Positions 1 to 9,681 of a stretch of DNA of 64,000 nucleotides are shown piece after piece. The position numbers and the translations under genes are program-made. Source of the stretch: Pseudidiomarina aestuarii (GTDB lineage Bacteria > Pseudomonadota > Gammaproteobacteria > Enterobacterales > Alteromonadaceae); the NCBI GenBank assembly GCA_003030745.1, contig PYVG01000004.1, positions 1-64,000 of the forward strand. The letters run 5' to 3'. The notes under the pieces were generated by a model. The model saw only the letters and a list, made by a program, of their open reading frames with translations, was not told the DNA's origin and did not search any database. Each line of letters opens with the position of its first letter. Position 1 is the first letter of the stretch.

Positions 1-394
1 CACGCCGTTCTTGGCCTGACTTGCGCCCCCAAAACACGCCCACCGGAACCAGTTGAACTGATACGCTTGAGTCACGTTCATGAGCTTGAAGCAGTTGCTG
101 GAATTCATCGACAGCGGCTTCGGCTTGCTGGGTTTCCGAAGGAGCCACGTACATGAGTCGCGCAAAAGATTGCCCATTAATCAATAACGGCTCATCGATG
201 CTTGGCAAGTTCGCTTGAACCAAGGCAGCTCGCGCAACCAAATGGTCCGCTGCGGACGTTGAACGCATGATGTAAACCACTTGCTTGGTGCCGACTACAG
301 ATTGTTCGGTATCACGATCGAGAATAATCTCAAATCGAGTTAACAACCGAATCGGCCAGTACAGCACTGTTCGCCAAAAAGCCTGCAACCTCAT
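1..394 (-). CDS. plsB: Glycerol-3-phosphate acyltransferase PlsB, N-terminal part
   Basis: The first ~131 residues of PlsB, which acylates sn-glycerol-3-phosphate at position 1 at the inner membrane, the first step of phospholipid synthesis. The translation from an ATG at 394 starts MRLQAFWRTVLYWPIRLL. It then shows the family's N-terminal pattern: a VVYIMRSTSAADHLV-like segment, then LVPVGVFWGRKSGQE matching the VPVSVMFGRAPG region of E. coli PlsB. The catalytic HX4D domain lies beyond the window edge. It is divergent from lexA, the usual plsB/lexA arrangement in gammaproteobacteria. Identity rests on remembered family sequence plus context. Confidence 0.85.
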   Translation of the reverse strand, partial: MRLQAFWRTVLYWPIRLLTRFEIILDRDTEQSVVGTKQVVYIMRSTSAADHLVARAALVQANLPSIDEPLLINGQSFARLMYVAPSETQQAEAAVDEFQQLLQAHERDSSVSVQLVPVGVFWGRKSGQERR

Positions 395-434
395 TCAACG
401 TCCTCATCAAAGTAAACGGTGACAGCATAGCACC

Positions 435-448
435 AATAGCCGGCTATT
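435..448. other. 14-bp perfect palindrome between plsB and lexA
   Basis: AATAGCCGGCTATT is a perfect palindrome centred 41 bp upstream of the plsB start and about 120 bp upstream of lexA. It could be an operator for plsB or a short hairpin. It does not match the LexA consensus, and no regulator can be named from the sequence. Confidence 0.35.
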
Positions 449-500
449 CTGCCAGAAAAACTGCCATGACTAAATATTTGGCAATTTACTAGAAAAAAAG

Positions 501-528
501 TTGCGAAATGAAAACACCTGTATATACT
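501..528 (+). promoter_or_regulatory. Putative sigma70 promoter of lexA
   Basis: A -35 like TTGCGA (501-506) and a -10 TATACT (523-528) are separated by 16 bp, 35 bp upstream of the lexA ATG. The -10 lies inside the first LexA box, as expected for an autorepressed promoter. Confidence 0.6.
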
Positions 529-533
529 CACAG
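518..533. promoter_or_regulatory. LexA (SOS) box 1
   Basis: CTGTATATACTCACAG fits the gammaproteobacterial consensus CTGT-N8-ACAG exactly. It covers the -10 element of the lexA promoter. Confidence 0.92.
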
Positions 534-538
534 TATCA

Positions 539-554
539 CTGTATAGATACACAG
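539..554. promoter_or_regulatory. LexA (SOS) box 2
   Basis: CTGTATAGATACACAG fits CTGT-N8-ACAG exactly and lies 8 bp before the lexA ATG. Its centre is 21 bp from that of box 1, two helical turns, so two LexA dimers would bind the same DNA face. E. coli lexA has the same tandem layout. Confidence 0.92.
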
Positions 555-562
555 GTAATTAT

Positions 563-1180
563 ATGCGTCCCTTAACACCGCGTCAGCAAGAAATCTTGAC
601 CCTTATTAAAGATAACCTTGATGCCACTGGTATGCCGCCAACGCGGGCTGAAATAGCAACACGCTTAGGGTTCAAATCAGCAAACTCTGCTGAAGAACAT
701 CTGAAAGCGCTCGCTAAGAAAGGTGTGATTGAGATGCTACCCGGTATGTCGCGAGGTATTCGCATTATTGGCGATGAAGACGAGATGCCAGATGGTTTGC
801 CATTAATTGGTCAGGTGGCTGCAGGTGAACCTATTTTGGCGCAGCAACACATCGAAAGTCATTATCGTGTCGATGAGAATTTGTTTAGACCTCATGCTGA
901 TTTCCTATTACGAGTACAAGGCATGAGTATGAAAGATATTGGTATTTTGGATGGTGATTTGCTCGCCGTGCATAAGACTCAAGAAGCTCGAAATGGTCAG
1001 ATCATCGTTGCCCGTGTGGATGATGACGTTACCGTGAAGCGGTTCGAGCGCAAGGGAAATACCATTTTATTACACCCAGAGAACGAAGAGTTTTCGCCAA
1101 TTCAAGTGGATTTAACCCAGCAATATTTTACGGTCGAAGGGTTAGCGGTTGGCGTGATTCGCAATGGAGCTTGGTTATGA
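563..1180 (+). CDS. lexA: LexA repressor / self-cleaving S24 protease
   Basis: Transcriptional repressor of the SOS regulon, inactivated by RecA-stimulated self-cleavage. The 205 residues match the family length (E. coli 202). The N-terminal winged helix-turn-helix starts [12 protein letters not shown]. The cleavage site is Ala87-Gly88 in VAAGEP, the catalytic Ser122 sits in QGMSMKD, and the general base is Lys159 in VTVKR. Two LexA boxes directly upstream show autoregulation. The stop overlaps the sulA start as ATGA, so the two genes form an operon. Confidence 0.98.
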   Translation: MRPLTPRQQEILTLIKDNLDATGMPPTRAEIATRLGFKSANSAEEHLKALAKKGVIEMLPGMSRGIRIIGDEDEMPDGLPLIGQVAAGEPILAQQHIESHYRVDENLFRPHADFLLRVQGMSMKDIGILDGDLLAVHKTQEARNGQIIVARVDDDVTVKRFERKGNTILLHPENEEFSPIQVDLTQQYFTVEGLAVGVIRNGAWL

Positions 1181-1605
1181 GAAACTTTGATTCAGCTTAC
1201 ACAGCACAACAATTTTTAGAAACCGTTGAAAGTACGCCTTGGAGTGGACAAGAGTCAGCACAGTTAGCTACTCATCAGTTTAATGATGTATTGCCACGCA
1301 TTCAGGCATTAGCCATGCGCACAAGCGAATGGATTACCGTCATCGGCGGTACCCGCCAAGTCATCGATGCGATGGTACAAAGCGGCATCAGCCGTGCTCG
1401 CATTCGCTGGGTAGCAGGTAAAACGCAAGACCAGCGCGAATGGGCGACTGAACAAGCTTTACTGGCAAGCACCAGCAGCGTCGTATTGAGCTGGTTAGAA
1501 GAATTATCGCCACGCATGCAGCAACGTTTGAAGATGGCGAGCAAAGTAAGTCATACCCACAGTTTTGTGTTTAACGCGCTTCCTTCACTTACCCCACTCC
1601 ACTAA
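1177..1605 (+). CDS. sulA: SulA-like SOS cell division inhibitor
   Basis: 142-residue protein of the SulA superfamily, predicted to block FtsZ polymerisation during the SOS response. The conserved core is visible as [15 protein letters not shown]...[13 protein letters not shown]...[21 protein letters not shown], matching the central region of E. coli SulA (169 aa) that contacts FtsZ. The ATG at 1177 overlaps the lexA stop (ATGA); an in-frame TTG at 1171 is less likely. Having no promoter of its own, it should be induced from the LexA boxes before lexA. A lexA-sulA operon is common outside the enterics. A terminator follows. Confidence 0.85.
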   Translation: MRNFDSAYTAQQFLETVESTPWSGQESAQLATHQFNDVLPRIQALAMRTSEWITVIGGTRQVIDAMVQSGISRARIRWVAGKTQDQREWATEQALLASTSSVVLSWLEELSPRMQQRLKMASKVSHTHSFVFNALPSLTPLH

Positions 1606-1629
1606 GTCTGCGAGTGAAGGTTGTCCTTC

Positions 1630-1653
1630 GGGCTGCTTCGGCAGCCCTTTTTT
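1630..1653 (+). terminator. Rho-independent terminator of lexA-sulA
   Basis: The 7-bp stem GGGCTGC / GCAGCCC around a TTCG tetraloop is followed by six T, 25 bp after the sulA stop. Confidence 0.93.
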
Positions 1654-1917
1654 ATGCATGTTTTTTCTCTTATCCTTAAATTTTCTTAACTTTGGCGGTG
1701 GCTTTTTCGTCACGTCATGGTATTTTGTTCCAGCAGCTTACTGCTAACACAAAAACAAATAATAAGACTGATACAAAACAACAAAGGGTTAGTGGGGAAA
1801 GCGATTTTTCCTTTACCAGAAATGCTGTTCCTTTTTCTGCTCACCTCTTTGTTCTTCAGGCTCGCACTTCGGTGTTTTCGTGGTAGTCCACGTCGGAAGA
1901 ATGAGAGGAGATGTCGC
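1654..1917 (+). other. Long leader region upstream of the cox operon
   Basis: About 260 bp between the sulA terminator and the coxB start without a convincing gene. It is AT-rich and presumably holds the cox promoter and a long 5' leader. Small inverted repeats are visible: AGCAG-CTTA-CTGCT near 1733-1746 and CGTGG-TAGT-CCACG near 1879-1892, just before the coxB ribosome binding site. The coxB frame stays open upstream to an ATG at 1717, but that extension precedes a proper signal peptide and is not believed. Confidence 0.4.
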
Positions 1918-3039
1918 GTGAGAACGAGACTCATCACCGCGCTCGTAGCAGGTTTACCCCTGGCTGCTAGTGCACAATCGCAATTTAATTTGACCCAAGG
2001 TGTCACAGATATAAGTAATCGTGTGTATGACCTACACATGACCATCTTCTATATTTGTTGCATTATCGGGGTCATCGTTTTTGGGGCCATGTTTTGGTCT
2101 ATGTTCCGCCATCGCAAGTCGAAAGGCCGTAAACCTGCGACCTTCCACGAGAACGTGAAGGTTGAGATCGCTTGGACCATAGTCCCCTTCCTGATTTTGG
2201 TGGGTATGGCTATTCCTGCTACATCCACTTTGATCGCTATGGAAGATGTCAGCGAATCTGAAGTCACCGTATTAGTAACTGGCTCGCAGTGGAAATGGCA
2301 TTACCGCTATTTCGACCATGATGTCGAGTATTTTAGTTTACTGGCCACACCTCGTGATCAGATCACTAATCGACTCGATAAAGGTGAGAACTACTTGCTT
2401 GAAGTCGATCGCCCGCTAGTCATCCCGACCGGTAAAAAGGTTCGTTTCTTGATTACTTCTGACGATGTTATCCATTCTTGGTGGGTACCCGCATTTGCAG
2501 TGAAGAAAGATGCAAACCCTGGCTTCATTAACGAAGCTTGGACTCGTGTTGATGAGCCCGGTATCTATCGTGGCCAGTGCGCCGAGCTGTGCGGAAAAGA
2601 CCATGGTTATATGCCAGTAGTCGTTATCGCTAAAGAACCAGCCGAGTATGAAGCCTGGATTACTGAACAAGAGACCATTCAACGCGAAGCCAAAGAAGAA
2701 GAGCAACGTCTCTTGTCTATGTCGATGAGCATGGACGAGTTAATGGAGCTCGGCGAACGTGTGTACCTGGGTAGTTGTGCTGCATGTCACCAAGCCAACG
2801 GACAAGGTATTCCGGGTGTATTCCCAAGCCTAGTCGGCACGGAAATGGTTAAGAACGACATCCCAGGCCACATCGACATTGTCGTGAACGGTAAAAACGG
2901 CACCGCAATGCAGGCATTCGCTAACCAGCTTTCGTTGCGTGAAATCGCTGCGGTTGTCACCTACGAGCGAAATGCTTGGGGCAATGACACCGGAGACATG
3001 GTGCAAGCCGCCGATGTCAACGAATACGTGAATCAATAA
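1918..3039 (+). CDS. coxB: Cytochrome c oxidase subunit II with fused cytochrome c domain (caa3 type)
   Basis: CuA-bearing subunit that passes electrons to subunit I of the haem-copper oxidase. The GTG at 1918 is chosen because GAGAGGAG lies just upstream and it opens a signal peptide, MRTRLITALVAGLPLAASA. Two membrane helices follow, then the cupredoxin domain with the CuA motif C221-x3-C225-x3-H229-x2-M232. A C-terminal class I cytochrome c domain carries C287-A-A-C-H291 and makes this a caa3-type subunit (373 aa). It is the first gene of the oxidase locus, 13 bp before coxA. Confidence 0.96.
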   Translation: MRTRLITALVAGLPLAASAQSQFNLTQGVTDISNRVYDLHMTIFYICCIIGVIVFGAMFWSMFRHRKSKGRKPATFHENVKVEIAWTIVPFLILVGMAIPATSTLIAMEDVSESEVTVLVTGSQWKWHYRYFDHDVEYFSLLATPRDQITNRLDKGENYLLEVDRPLVIPTGKKVRFLITSDDVIHSWWVPAFAVKKDANPGFINEAWTRVDEPGIYRGQCAELCGKDHGYMPVVVIAKEPAEYEAWITEQETIQREAKEEEQRLLSMSMSMDELMELGERVYLGSCAACHQANGQGIPGVFPSLVGTEMVKNDIPGHIDIVVNGKNGTAMQAFANQLSLREIAAVVTYERNAWGNDTGDMVQAADVNEYVNQ

Positions 3040-3052
3040 GGGAGACTCGACT

Positions 3053-4639
<1,587 letters not shown>

Positions 4640-4653
4640 TAAGGAATTGACCT

Positions 4654-5244
4654 ATGACTGATACCAACTCGAATCCAGCACCACAGCGGCCAGATAATGG
4701 CCGCGTAGTGCGTCGCTTGCTGCTTACTGTGGTATGCATGTTTGCATTTGGGTACGCGTTGGTACCGCTGTATGAAGTGTTTTGTGATATCACTGGGTTT
4801 AATGGCCGCACTAAAAATGAACAAGCTGCGGCCAATACTCGTGCAGTGGATACCTCGCGAACCGTCAACGTTCAATTTATTACGCGCACGAATAGTGGTA
4901 TGCCATGGGGTTTTGCACCGGAAGTGAAAAGTGTTCGTGTGCATCCTGGCGAAACGAAAGTTGTGAACTTTCTCGCCAACAACCCCACTGGCGGCAATAT
5001 GGTGGCGCAAGCTATCCCATCTGTTGCGCCCGGCGAAGCCGCCTTGTATCTCAATAAAACCGAGTGTTTTTGCTTTAACCAGCAACCACTCAAAGCAGGC
5101 GCTAAAACCGCTATGCCGATGCAGTTTTATTTAGATCCGGATATTCCCGACCATATTCATACGCTGACCTTGTCATACACGCTGTACGATATGACAGCCA
5201 ATGCTACACCGGATGTGCTGGCGCAAATGCAGCCGGCAAACTAA
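4654..5244 (+). CDS. ctaG: Cytochrome c oxidase assembly protein Cox11/CtaG
   Basis: Periplasm-facing copper chaperone that delivers copper to the CuB site of subunit I. The 196-residue protein has one N-terminal membrane helix (~18-38) ending in the conserved YALVPLYEVFCDITGF. The C-terminal Cu-binding motif is C138-F-C140-F in KTECFCFNQQ. It lies between coxA and coxC with gaps of 14 and 9 bp, the usual cox operon order in proteobacteria. Confidence 0.97.
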   Translation: MTDTNSNPAPQRPDNGRVVRRLLLTVVCMFAFGYALVPLYEVFCDITGFNGRTKNEQAAANTRAVDTSRTVNVQFITRTNSGMPWGFAPEVKSVRVHPGETKVVNFLANNPTGGNMVAQAIPSVAPGEAALYLNKTECFCFNQQPLKAGAKTAMPMQFYLDPDIPDHIHTLTLSYTLYDMTANATPDVLAQMQPAN

Positions 5245-5253
5245 GGAATTGTT

Positions 5254-6132
5254 ATGGCAGAGAAACACGAAAAATATTACGTCCCCGCGTCCAGCCCGTG
5301 GCCCATTATTGGTGCTGTTGGTCTCGGTTTAATTGCTTTTGGTGCCGGACACACCGTAATCGAAAATAGTAAAGGTATTGACGGCTGGGGCAGTAACGTC
5401 CTCACCGCCGGGCTACTCGTCATTGCATTCATGTTGTTTGGTTGGTTCCGTGACCAAATTAATGAATCTATGTCTGGGATGTACAGCAAACAGCTGAGCG
5501 CGTCCTATCGTCAGGGGATGAGTTGGTTCATCTTCTCCGAGATTATGTTCTTTGCTGCATTCTTCGGCGCGTTATTTTATGCGCGGGTGATTGCTGTTGA
5601 ATGGCTTGGTGGCGCTGGCAATAACGCCATGACGAATGAAGTATTGTGGCCTGAGTTTAGTGCTCATTGGCCATTAACCGAAACGCCAGGTGGCACTGCC
5701 TCCGGCGAGATGGGTTGGTTCGGATTGCCACTGTACAACACCATTATTTTGATTATCTCGTCCTTTACCTGTCACTATGCCCATGTTGGCCTAGAGAAAG
5801 GTAAACGGACACAATTAAAAGTATGGTTGGGTATTACCATTATTCTAGGTTGTATTTTCTTGTACTTGCAGGGCGCGGAATATGTTCACGCTTATCAAGA
5901 TCTTGGATTGACCTTAGATTCTGGTATTTATGGGAATACCTTCTACATGCTCACTGGCTTCCACGGCATGCACGTTACCTTAGGTACGATTATGCTGATC
6001 ATCATGTTCCTACGCGTCATGAAAGGCCACTTTACCCATGACAATCACTTTGCGTTCCAGGCTACGAGCTGGTACTGGCACTTTGTTGATGTAGTGTGGG
6101 TGTGCTTGTTTATCTTTGTTTATATTCTTTAA
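5254..6132 (+). CDS. coxC: Cytochrome c oxidase subunit III
   Basis: Third core subunit of the haem-copper oxidase, thought to stabilise subunit I and the proton uptake path. 292 residues with seven predicted helices. Family features include KYYVPASSPWPI at the N-terminus, FSEIMFFAAFFGALFYAR and the C-terminal FHGMHVTLGTIML...WYWHFVDVVWVCLF. It ends the first part of the oxidase locus. The next gene on this strand is surf1, beyond the opposing DUF2909 gene. Confidence 0.97.
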   Translation: MAEKHEKYYVPASSPWPIIGAVGLGLIAFGAGHTVIENSKGIDGWGSNVLTAGLLVIAFMLFGWFRDQINESMSGMYSKQLSASYRQGMSWFIFSEIMFFAAFFGALFYARVIAVEWLGGAGNNAMTNEVLWPEFSAHWPLTETPGGTASGEMGWFGLPLYNTIILIISSFTCHYAHVGLEKGKRTQLKVWLGITIILGCIFLYLQGAEYVHAYQDLGLTLDSGIYGNTFYMLTGFHGMHVTLGTIMLIIMFLRVMKGHFTHDNHFAFQATSWYWHFVDVVWVCLFIFVYIL

Positions 6133-6139
6133 ACCCAGC

Positions 6140-6163
6140 GAGCGCCCGTTAATACGGGCGCTC
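6140..6163. terminator. 10-bp perfect hairpin between coxC and the DUF2909 gene
   Basis: GAGCGCCCGT-TAAT-ACGGGCGCTC is a perfect 10-bp stem with a 4-nt loop, 7 bp after the coxC stop. The last codons of the convergent DUF2909 gene form one arm and its TAA stop enters the loop. Neither side has a T-tract, so it may be a weak bidirectional terminator or a 3'-end stabiliser. Confidence 0.6.
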
Positions 6164-6364
6164 ATTCGGTGCAATAACACCGGACAGTAGTAACGCCACA
6201 ATGATAGCCATGGCAATACCGGACCACATCACCCGTTTGCCCAAGTAGTGTGTCATTGAGGGCTTGGTCGGATCATCGCGTAACATCGCAAATAACGCGC
6301 GAAACAGATTCACGACCATAAAAAGCATGAGTAGTACCAAAATGACTTTAGCAGTAAAAACCAT
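6149..6364 (-). CDS. DUF2909 twin transmembrane protein
   Basis: 71-residue membrane protein with two predicted helices (about 3-23 and 48-66) separated by a short loop, MLRDDPTKPSMTHYLGKR. Length, the N-terminal KVILVLLMLFMVVNLFRAL and the KRVMWSGIAMAI segment fit the DUF2909 family, small proteins often found in cytochrome oxidase loci of gammaproteobacteria. Its exact role is unknown; assembly or stability of the oxidase is a guess from context. It runs against the surrounding cox genes, and its stop lies inside a hairpin. Confidence 0.8.
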   Translation of the reverse strand: MVFTAKVILVLLMLFMVVNLFRALFAMLRDDPTKPSMTHYLGKRVMWSGIAMAIIVALLLSGVIAPNERPY

Positions 6365-6391
6365 GACATCTTCCTTTCGAGGAGCAGCAGA

Positions 6392-7138
6392 ATGAATCGG
6401 GGCAAATTAGTTGCCGTGACGCTCACTGTGCTGGCAATTTTCATTTTGGTCAACCTCGGATTGTGGCAACTCGAACGTGCCGACGAAAAACAAGTTTTGT
6501 TCGATGATTTTGCGCAGAATCAATCGGAGGCTGTCGATCTAACGCTGCAACCAAACCCCTTACCTGCCCGCTATCAATCCGTCGAAATTACCGGAACCTT
6601 TGCCGATAATCGGTACTTCTTACTGGATAATCAGATCTGGCAAGGACGTGTCGGTTACCAAGTCATCGGCTTACTCGAAGTCACAGAGCTACCGTATTTG
6701 GTTCCAGTGAATATGGGTTGGGTCACTGCTGGAATCGATCGCAACTACCTACCGGATTTAGACCTGCCAGCAGGCGAAGTGCAGATTAGTGGGTTGTTCT
6801 ACACACCTGCCGATGATGCTTTTATGCTCGGTGACCAGGTTATTGAGGCGGGCAGTTGGCCGCAACGAATTCAGCAGCTCAAACTTGACGCCTTAAGTGA
6901 GGCAACACAACTTCCTTTAGCCCCCTATGTGGTGCTACTCTCGGCAGGTTATCAGACCGCAACAGCTGACTCAGCCACTGCTGATTTTGGCTGGCCGCGC
7001 CAATGGCAACCACAGGTCATGACACCACAAAAACATCGCGCTTACGCGTGGCAGTGGTTCTCATTGGCTATCGCGTGTGGATTAGTCTTTTGGTTTGCTA
7101 GTCGCTCCAGAAAAACAAAAACAGAGGATCGGACATGA
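6392..7138 (+). CDS. SURF1 family cytochrome oxidase biogenesis protein
   Basis: Inner-membrane factor implicated in inserting haem a into oxidase subunit I. The 248-residue protein has the SURF1 architecture: one helix at each end (~6-24 and ~222-242) around a periplasmic domain with GLWQLERADEKQ, the NRYFLLDNQ segment and VPVNMGWV. The C-terminal HRAYAWQWFSLA is characteristic. The start follows GAGGAGCAG. Its stop overlaps the next start (ATGA), indicating translational coupling. Confidence 0.94.
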   Translation: MNRGKLVAVTLTVLAIFILVNLGLWQLERADEKQVLFDDFAQNQSEAVDLTLQPNPLPARYQSVEITGTFADNRYFLLDNQIWQGRVGYQVIGLLEVTELPYLVPVNMGWVTAGIDRNYLPDLDLPAGEVQISGLFYTPADDAFMLGDQVIEAGSWPQRIQQLKLDALSEATQLPLAPYVVLLSAGYQTATADSATADFGWPRQWQPQVMTPQKHRAYAWQWFSLAIACGLVFWFASRSRKTKTEDRT

Positions 7139-7677
7139 CATCAGTGAAGAAATCACGCGCCACATTCGTAGGCGTTGTCATTGCATTTTTGATTCCAGTA
7201 CTTGGCGCATACCTAGTGCTGCAAGGAAATTGGTATCAAGGCGCAGCGACCAATAAAGGTACGATGCTGGTGCCCCCGTTTGAATTAGGTGAATTGAACA
7301 CACAACTGCCTGAAGGTTGGCGGATTGTTTTACGTGATAATGGTCAATGCAATGAAGCGTGTATTCAGGGGCTTTATGCCATCAACCAACTCGATGTTGC
7401 GTTAGGTAAAGAAACCGATCGCGTCACGCCCGTTTTTATTAGTGCCGAGCCAACAACGGTTGACCTCGAGCAGATGCCGATTGTGCAAAATATTGTGAGT
7501 CCAGAAATTCTTGCAGCCATGGCATCACTGCCAGAAGAGCAACTGTTTATTGTCGATCCTATGGGTAATGCCATGCTTTATTACCCTACCCATGCCGATG
7601 AACAGGCGATGCGTCTTGAAGCCAAGAATTTACTCTCGGACCTCCGGACTCTCTTAAAATTATCTAAGATTGGATAA
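7135..7677 (+). CDS. SCO/thioredoxin-like membrane-anchored protein of the cox locus
   Basis: 180-residue protein with one N-terminal membrane helix (~12-32) and a periplasmic domain. WRIVLRDNGQCNEACIQGLY resembles the SCO fold around its CxxxC motif, and LFIVDPMGNAMLYY aligns with the strand after the SCO metal-binding His. That His is absent here (Pro in its place), so copper chemistry like SCO1 is doubtful. It overlaps surf1 by 4 bp and precedes ctaA by 4 bp, so a role in oxidase assembly is inferred from context. Proteins of this kind are usually annotated only as hypothetical. Confidence 0.75.
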   Translation: MTSVKKSRATFVGVVIAFLIPVLGAYLVLQGNWYQGAATNKGTMLVPPFELGELNTQLPEGWRIVLRDNGQCNEACIQGLYAINQLDVALGKETDRVTPVFISAEPTTVDLEQMPIVQNIVSPEILAAMASLPEEQLFIVDPMGNAMLYYPTHADEQAMRLEAKNLLSDLRTLLKLSKIG

Positions 7678-7681
7678 GCCT

Positions 7682-8665
7682 ATGCGTAACCTTGTCAAAT
7701 TTAGCCTTGTTTTAGTGGTTATCGTCATTGTGTTGGGATCCTATACGCGTCTTACTGATGCCGGCTTAGGTTGTCCCGATTGGCCGGGATGTTACGGCAC
7801 GTTAACCGTGCCCAAAAGTGAAGAACAAATTTCCCGCGCGGTTGAACTCTGGCCTGATGCACCAATTGAGTACAACAAAGCATGGAATGAGATGATCCAT
7901 CGCTACGCAGCAGGTTTGCTTGGCTTAACCATTCTCGCTATAGCCATTTGGTCAGTAGTGCGAGTTCGGAAGCATCCAGAACAGCCGGTGAAACTGCCGT
8001 TACTCTTGTTAGCTATGGTGACCTTTCAAGCTCTGCTCGGCATGTGGACAGTCACCAAAAACCTGCAACCCTTGATTGTGATGGGGCATTTACTCGGTGG
8101 CTTCACGACATTCTCGTTACTGGCATTGCTACATTTACGGCTGAAGCGCATTCATTTACCCATGGGCGACCCGCAAGTTCGCAAACTCGCAGGGTTAGCA
8201 TTCATAGCCTTGCTGGCAGTAATTGGACAAATAGCACTCGGTGGCTGGGTGGCTGCCAATTACGCAGCAATGGCGTGCACTCAATTACCAATCTGTGAAG
8301 TTGACTGGGTGAGCAAACTGGATGTAGCCGGCGCGTTCTCCGTTCCAGATGCAGAGACCTACCAGTATGGTGCCCATGATTATGATGAACGCGTGACCAT
8401 GCATGTTGCCCACCGCATCGGTGCTATAGTGGTAACGGTGATTATCGGATTGATGCTGTTTTCAGGATATCGAAAGGCCCGTTCGGCGGTTATCCGCACC
8501 AGTCTGCATTGGGTGAGCTTGCTACTCGTTGTCCAGCTGCTGCTCGGCCTCGCCAATGTCGTATTTTTGCTACCTTTAGGGGTAGCTGTCGCGCATAACC
8601 TGTTTGGCGCTCTACTCTTAGTGAGTTTAGTTGCTCTCAATTATAAAATCGCGCGCAACGCATAG
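7682..8665 (+). CDS. ctaA: Haem A synthase (COX15/CtaA)
   Basis: Oxidises the C8 methyl of haem O to give haem A for the aa3-family oxidase. 327 residues with eight predicted helices. The four conserved His regions are present: HRYAAGLLGL, GHLLGGFTTF, HVAHRIGAI and AHNLFGALLL. The N-terminal GSYTRLTDAGLGCPDWPGCYG is a hallmark. The ATG at 7682 is preferred over an in-frame TTG at 7670 inside the previous gene. ctaB follows, giving consecutive haem O / haem A synthesis genes. Confidence 0.97.
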   Translation: MRNLVKFSLVLVVIVIVLGSYTRLTDAGLGCPDWPGCYGTLTVPKSEEQISRAVELWPDAPIEYNKAWNEMIHRYAAGLLGLTILAIAIWSVVRVRKHPEQPVKLPLLLLAMVTFQALLGMWTVTKNLQPLIVMGHLLGGFTTFSLLALLHLRLKRIHLPMGDPQVRKLAGLAFIALLAVIGQIALGGWVAANYAAMACTQLPICEVDWVSKLDVAGAFSVPDAETYQYGAHDYDERVTMHVAHRIGAIVVTVIIGLMLFSGYRKARSAVIRTSLHWVSLLLVVQLLLGLANVVFLLPLGVAVAHNLFGALLLVSLVALNYKIARNA

Positions 8666-8721
8666 CACCTGCATAAAAACGAAAACAAAGGTGCGCACTT
8701 AGTACTGGAAAGGAAGTAAAG

Positions 8722-9669
8722 ATGACAGAACCAACTTCAATGCAAGCAGCCGACGAGGCGCTTGCGGCGACCTACAAACGCAGCGCCAGTTGGCGTGATT
8801 ATTTGGAGCTGACCAAGCCCCGCGTCGTTGCATTATTGCTGCTCACGGCTGTGGTGGGTATGTGTCTCGCAACGACCTCTTGGGTGCCATGGCAAATCAT
8901 GGTACCGGCAATAGTAGGCATCGGTCTGATGTCAGGCTCAGCTGCCGCAGTCAACCATTTGGTTGATCGTCATATCGATGCACGTATGGCGCGCACATTA
9001 CGCCGCCCATTACCTGCGGGCTCACTCTCGCCACGTCGCGTATTGGCATTCGCAACTATAGTTGGTGCCCTCGGATTCGTCGTTCTCGCTCTATTTGTCA
9101 ATATGCTGACCGCTTGGCTGACCCTTGCTAGCTTAGTTGGTTATGCCATTGTCTACACCATGTACTTGAAACGCGCAACGCCACAAAATATCGTGATTGG
9201 CGGCCTTGCTGGTGCAGCACCACCGTTACTCGGGTGGACCGCAGTAACCAATGAGATCCATCCATTTGCCATTTTGCTCGTCATGATTGTGTTTACCTGG
9301 ACGCCACCTCATTTCTGGGCGTTAGCGGTCCATCGCGCGAAAGATTACGCCAAAGCCGATATTCCAATGCTGCCAGTCACGCACGGTATCGAGTTCACCA
9401 AGACTTGTATTCTGCTCTATACCATTCTACTTGGGGTTATCTGTTTATTACCCTATGTGGTGGGAATGTCCGGTGTGGTCTATCTCATCGGTTCAAGCAT
9501 TCTGAGTATCTGGTTCCTAGGCTACGCATGGAAGCTGAAGTTTTCGCCAGACAAACTTACCGCCTACAACATGTTCAAATTCTCTATTTGGCAATTGATG
9601 GTGCTGTTTGTGCTATTTCTGGTCGATCACTACGTCGGTCCGGAACCGGTTCTGGCAGCAATGCTGTAA
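8722..9669 (+). CDS. ctaB: Protohaem IX farnesyltransferase (haem O synthase)
   Basis: Adds a farnesyl group to haem B to make haem O, the substrate of CtaA. 315 residues, UbiA-type prenyltransferase with about nine helices. Key motifs are [12 protein letters not shown] near the N-terminus, the Mg-diphosphate motif [23 protein letters not shown], and the second motif region [12 protein letters not shown]...[13 protein letters not shown]. The start follows GGAAGT. The 57-bp gap from ctaA holds no terminator. It can equally be called cyoE. Confidence 0.97.
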   Translation: MTEPTSMQAADEALAATYKRSASWRDYLELTKPRVVALLLLTAVVGMCLATTSWVPWQIMVPAIVGIGLMSGSAAAVNHLVDRHIDARMARTLRRPLPAGSLSPRRVLAFATIVGALGFVVLALFVNMLTAWLTLASLVGYAIVYTMYLKRATPQNIVIGGLAGAAPPLLGWTAVTNEIHPFAILLVMIVFTWTPPHFWALAVHRAKDYAKADIPMLPVTHGIEFTKTCILLYTILLGVICLLPYVVGMSGVVYLIGSSILSIWFLGYAWKLKFSPDKLTAYNMFKFSIWQLMVLFVLFLVDHYVGPEPVLAAML

Positions 9670-9681
9670 AGGGGCATTTTC

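Noticed and set aside
1717..1917. Upstream extension of coxB to an ATG at 1717
   Set aside because: It would place 67 residues before a textbook signal peptide. GTG 1918 has a ribosome binding site at the right distance.
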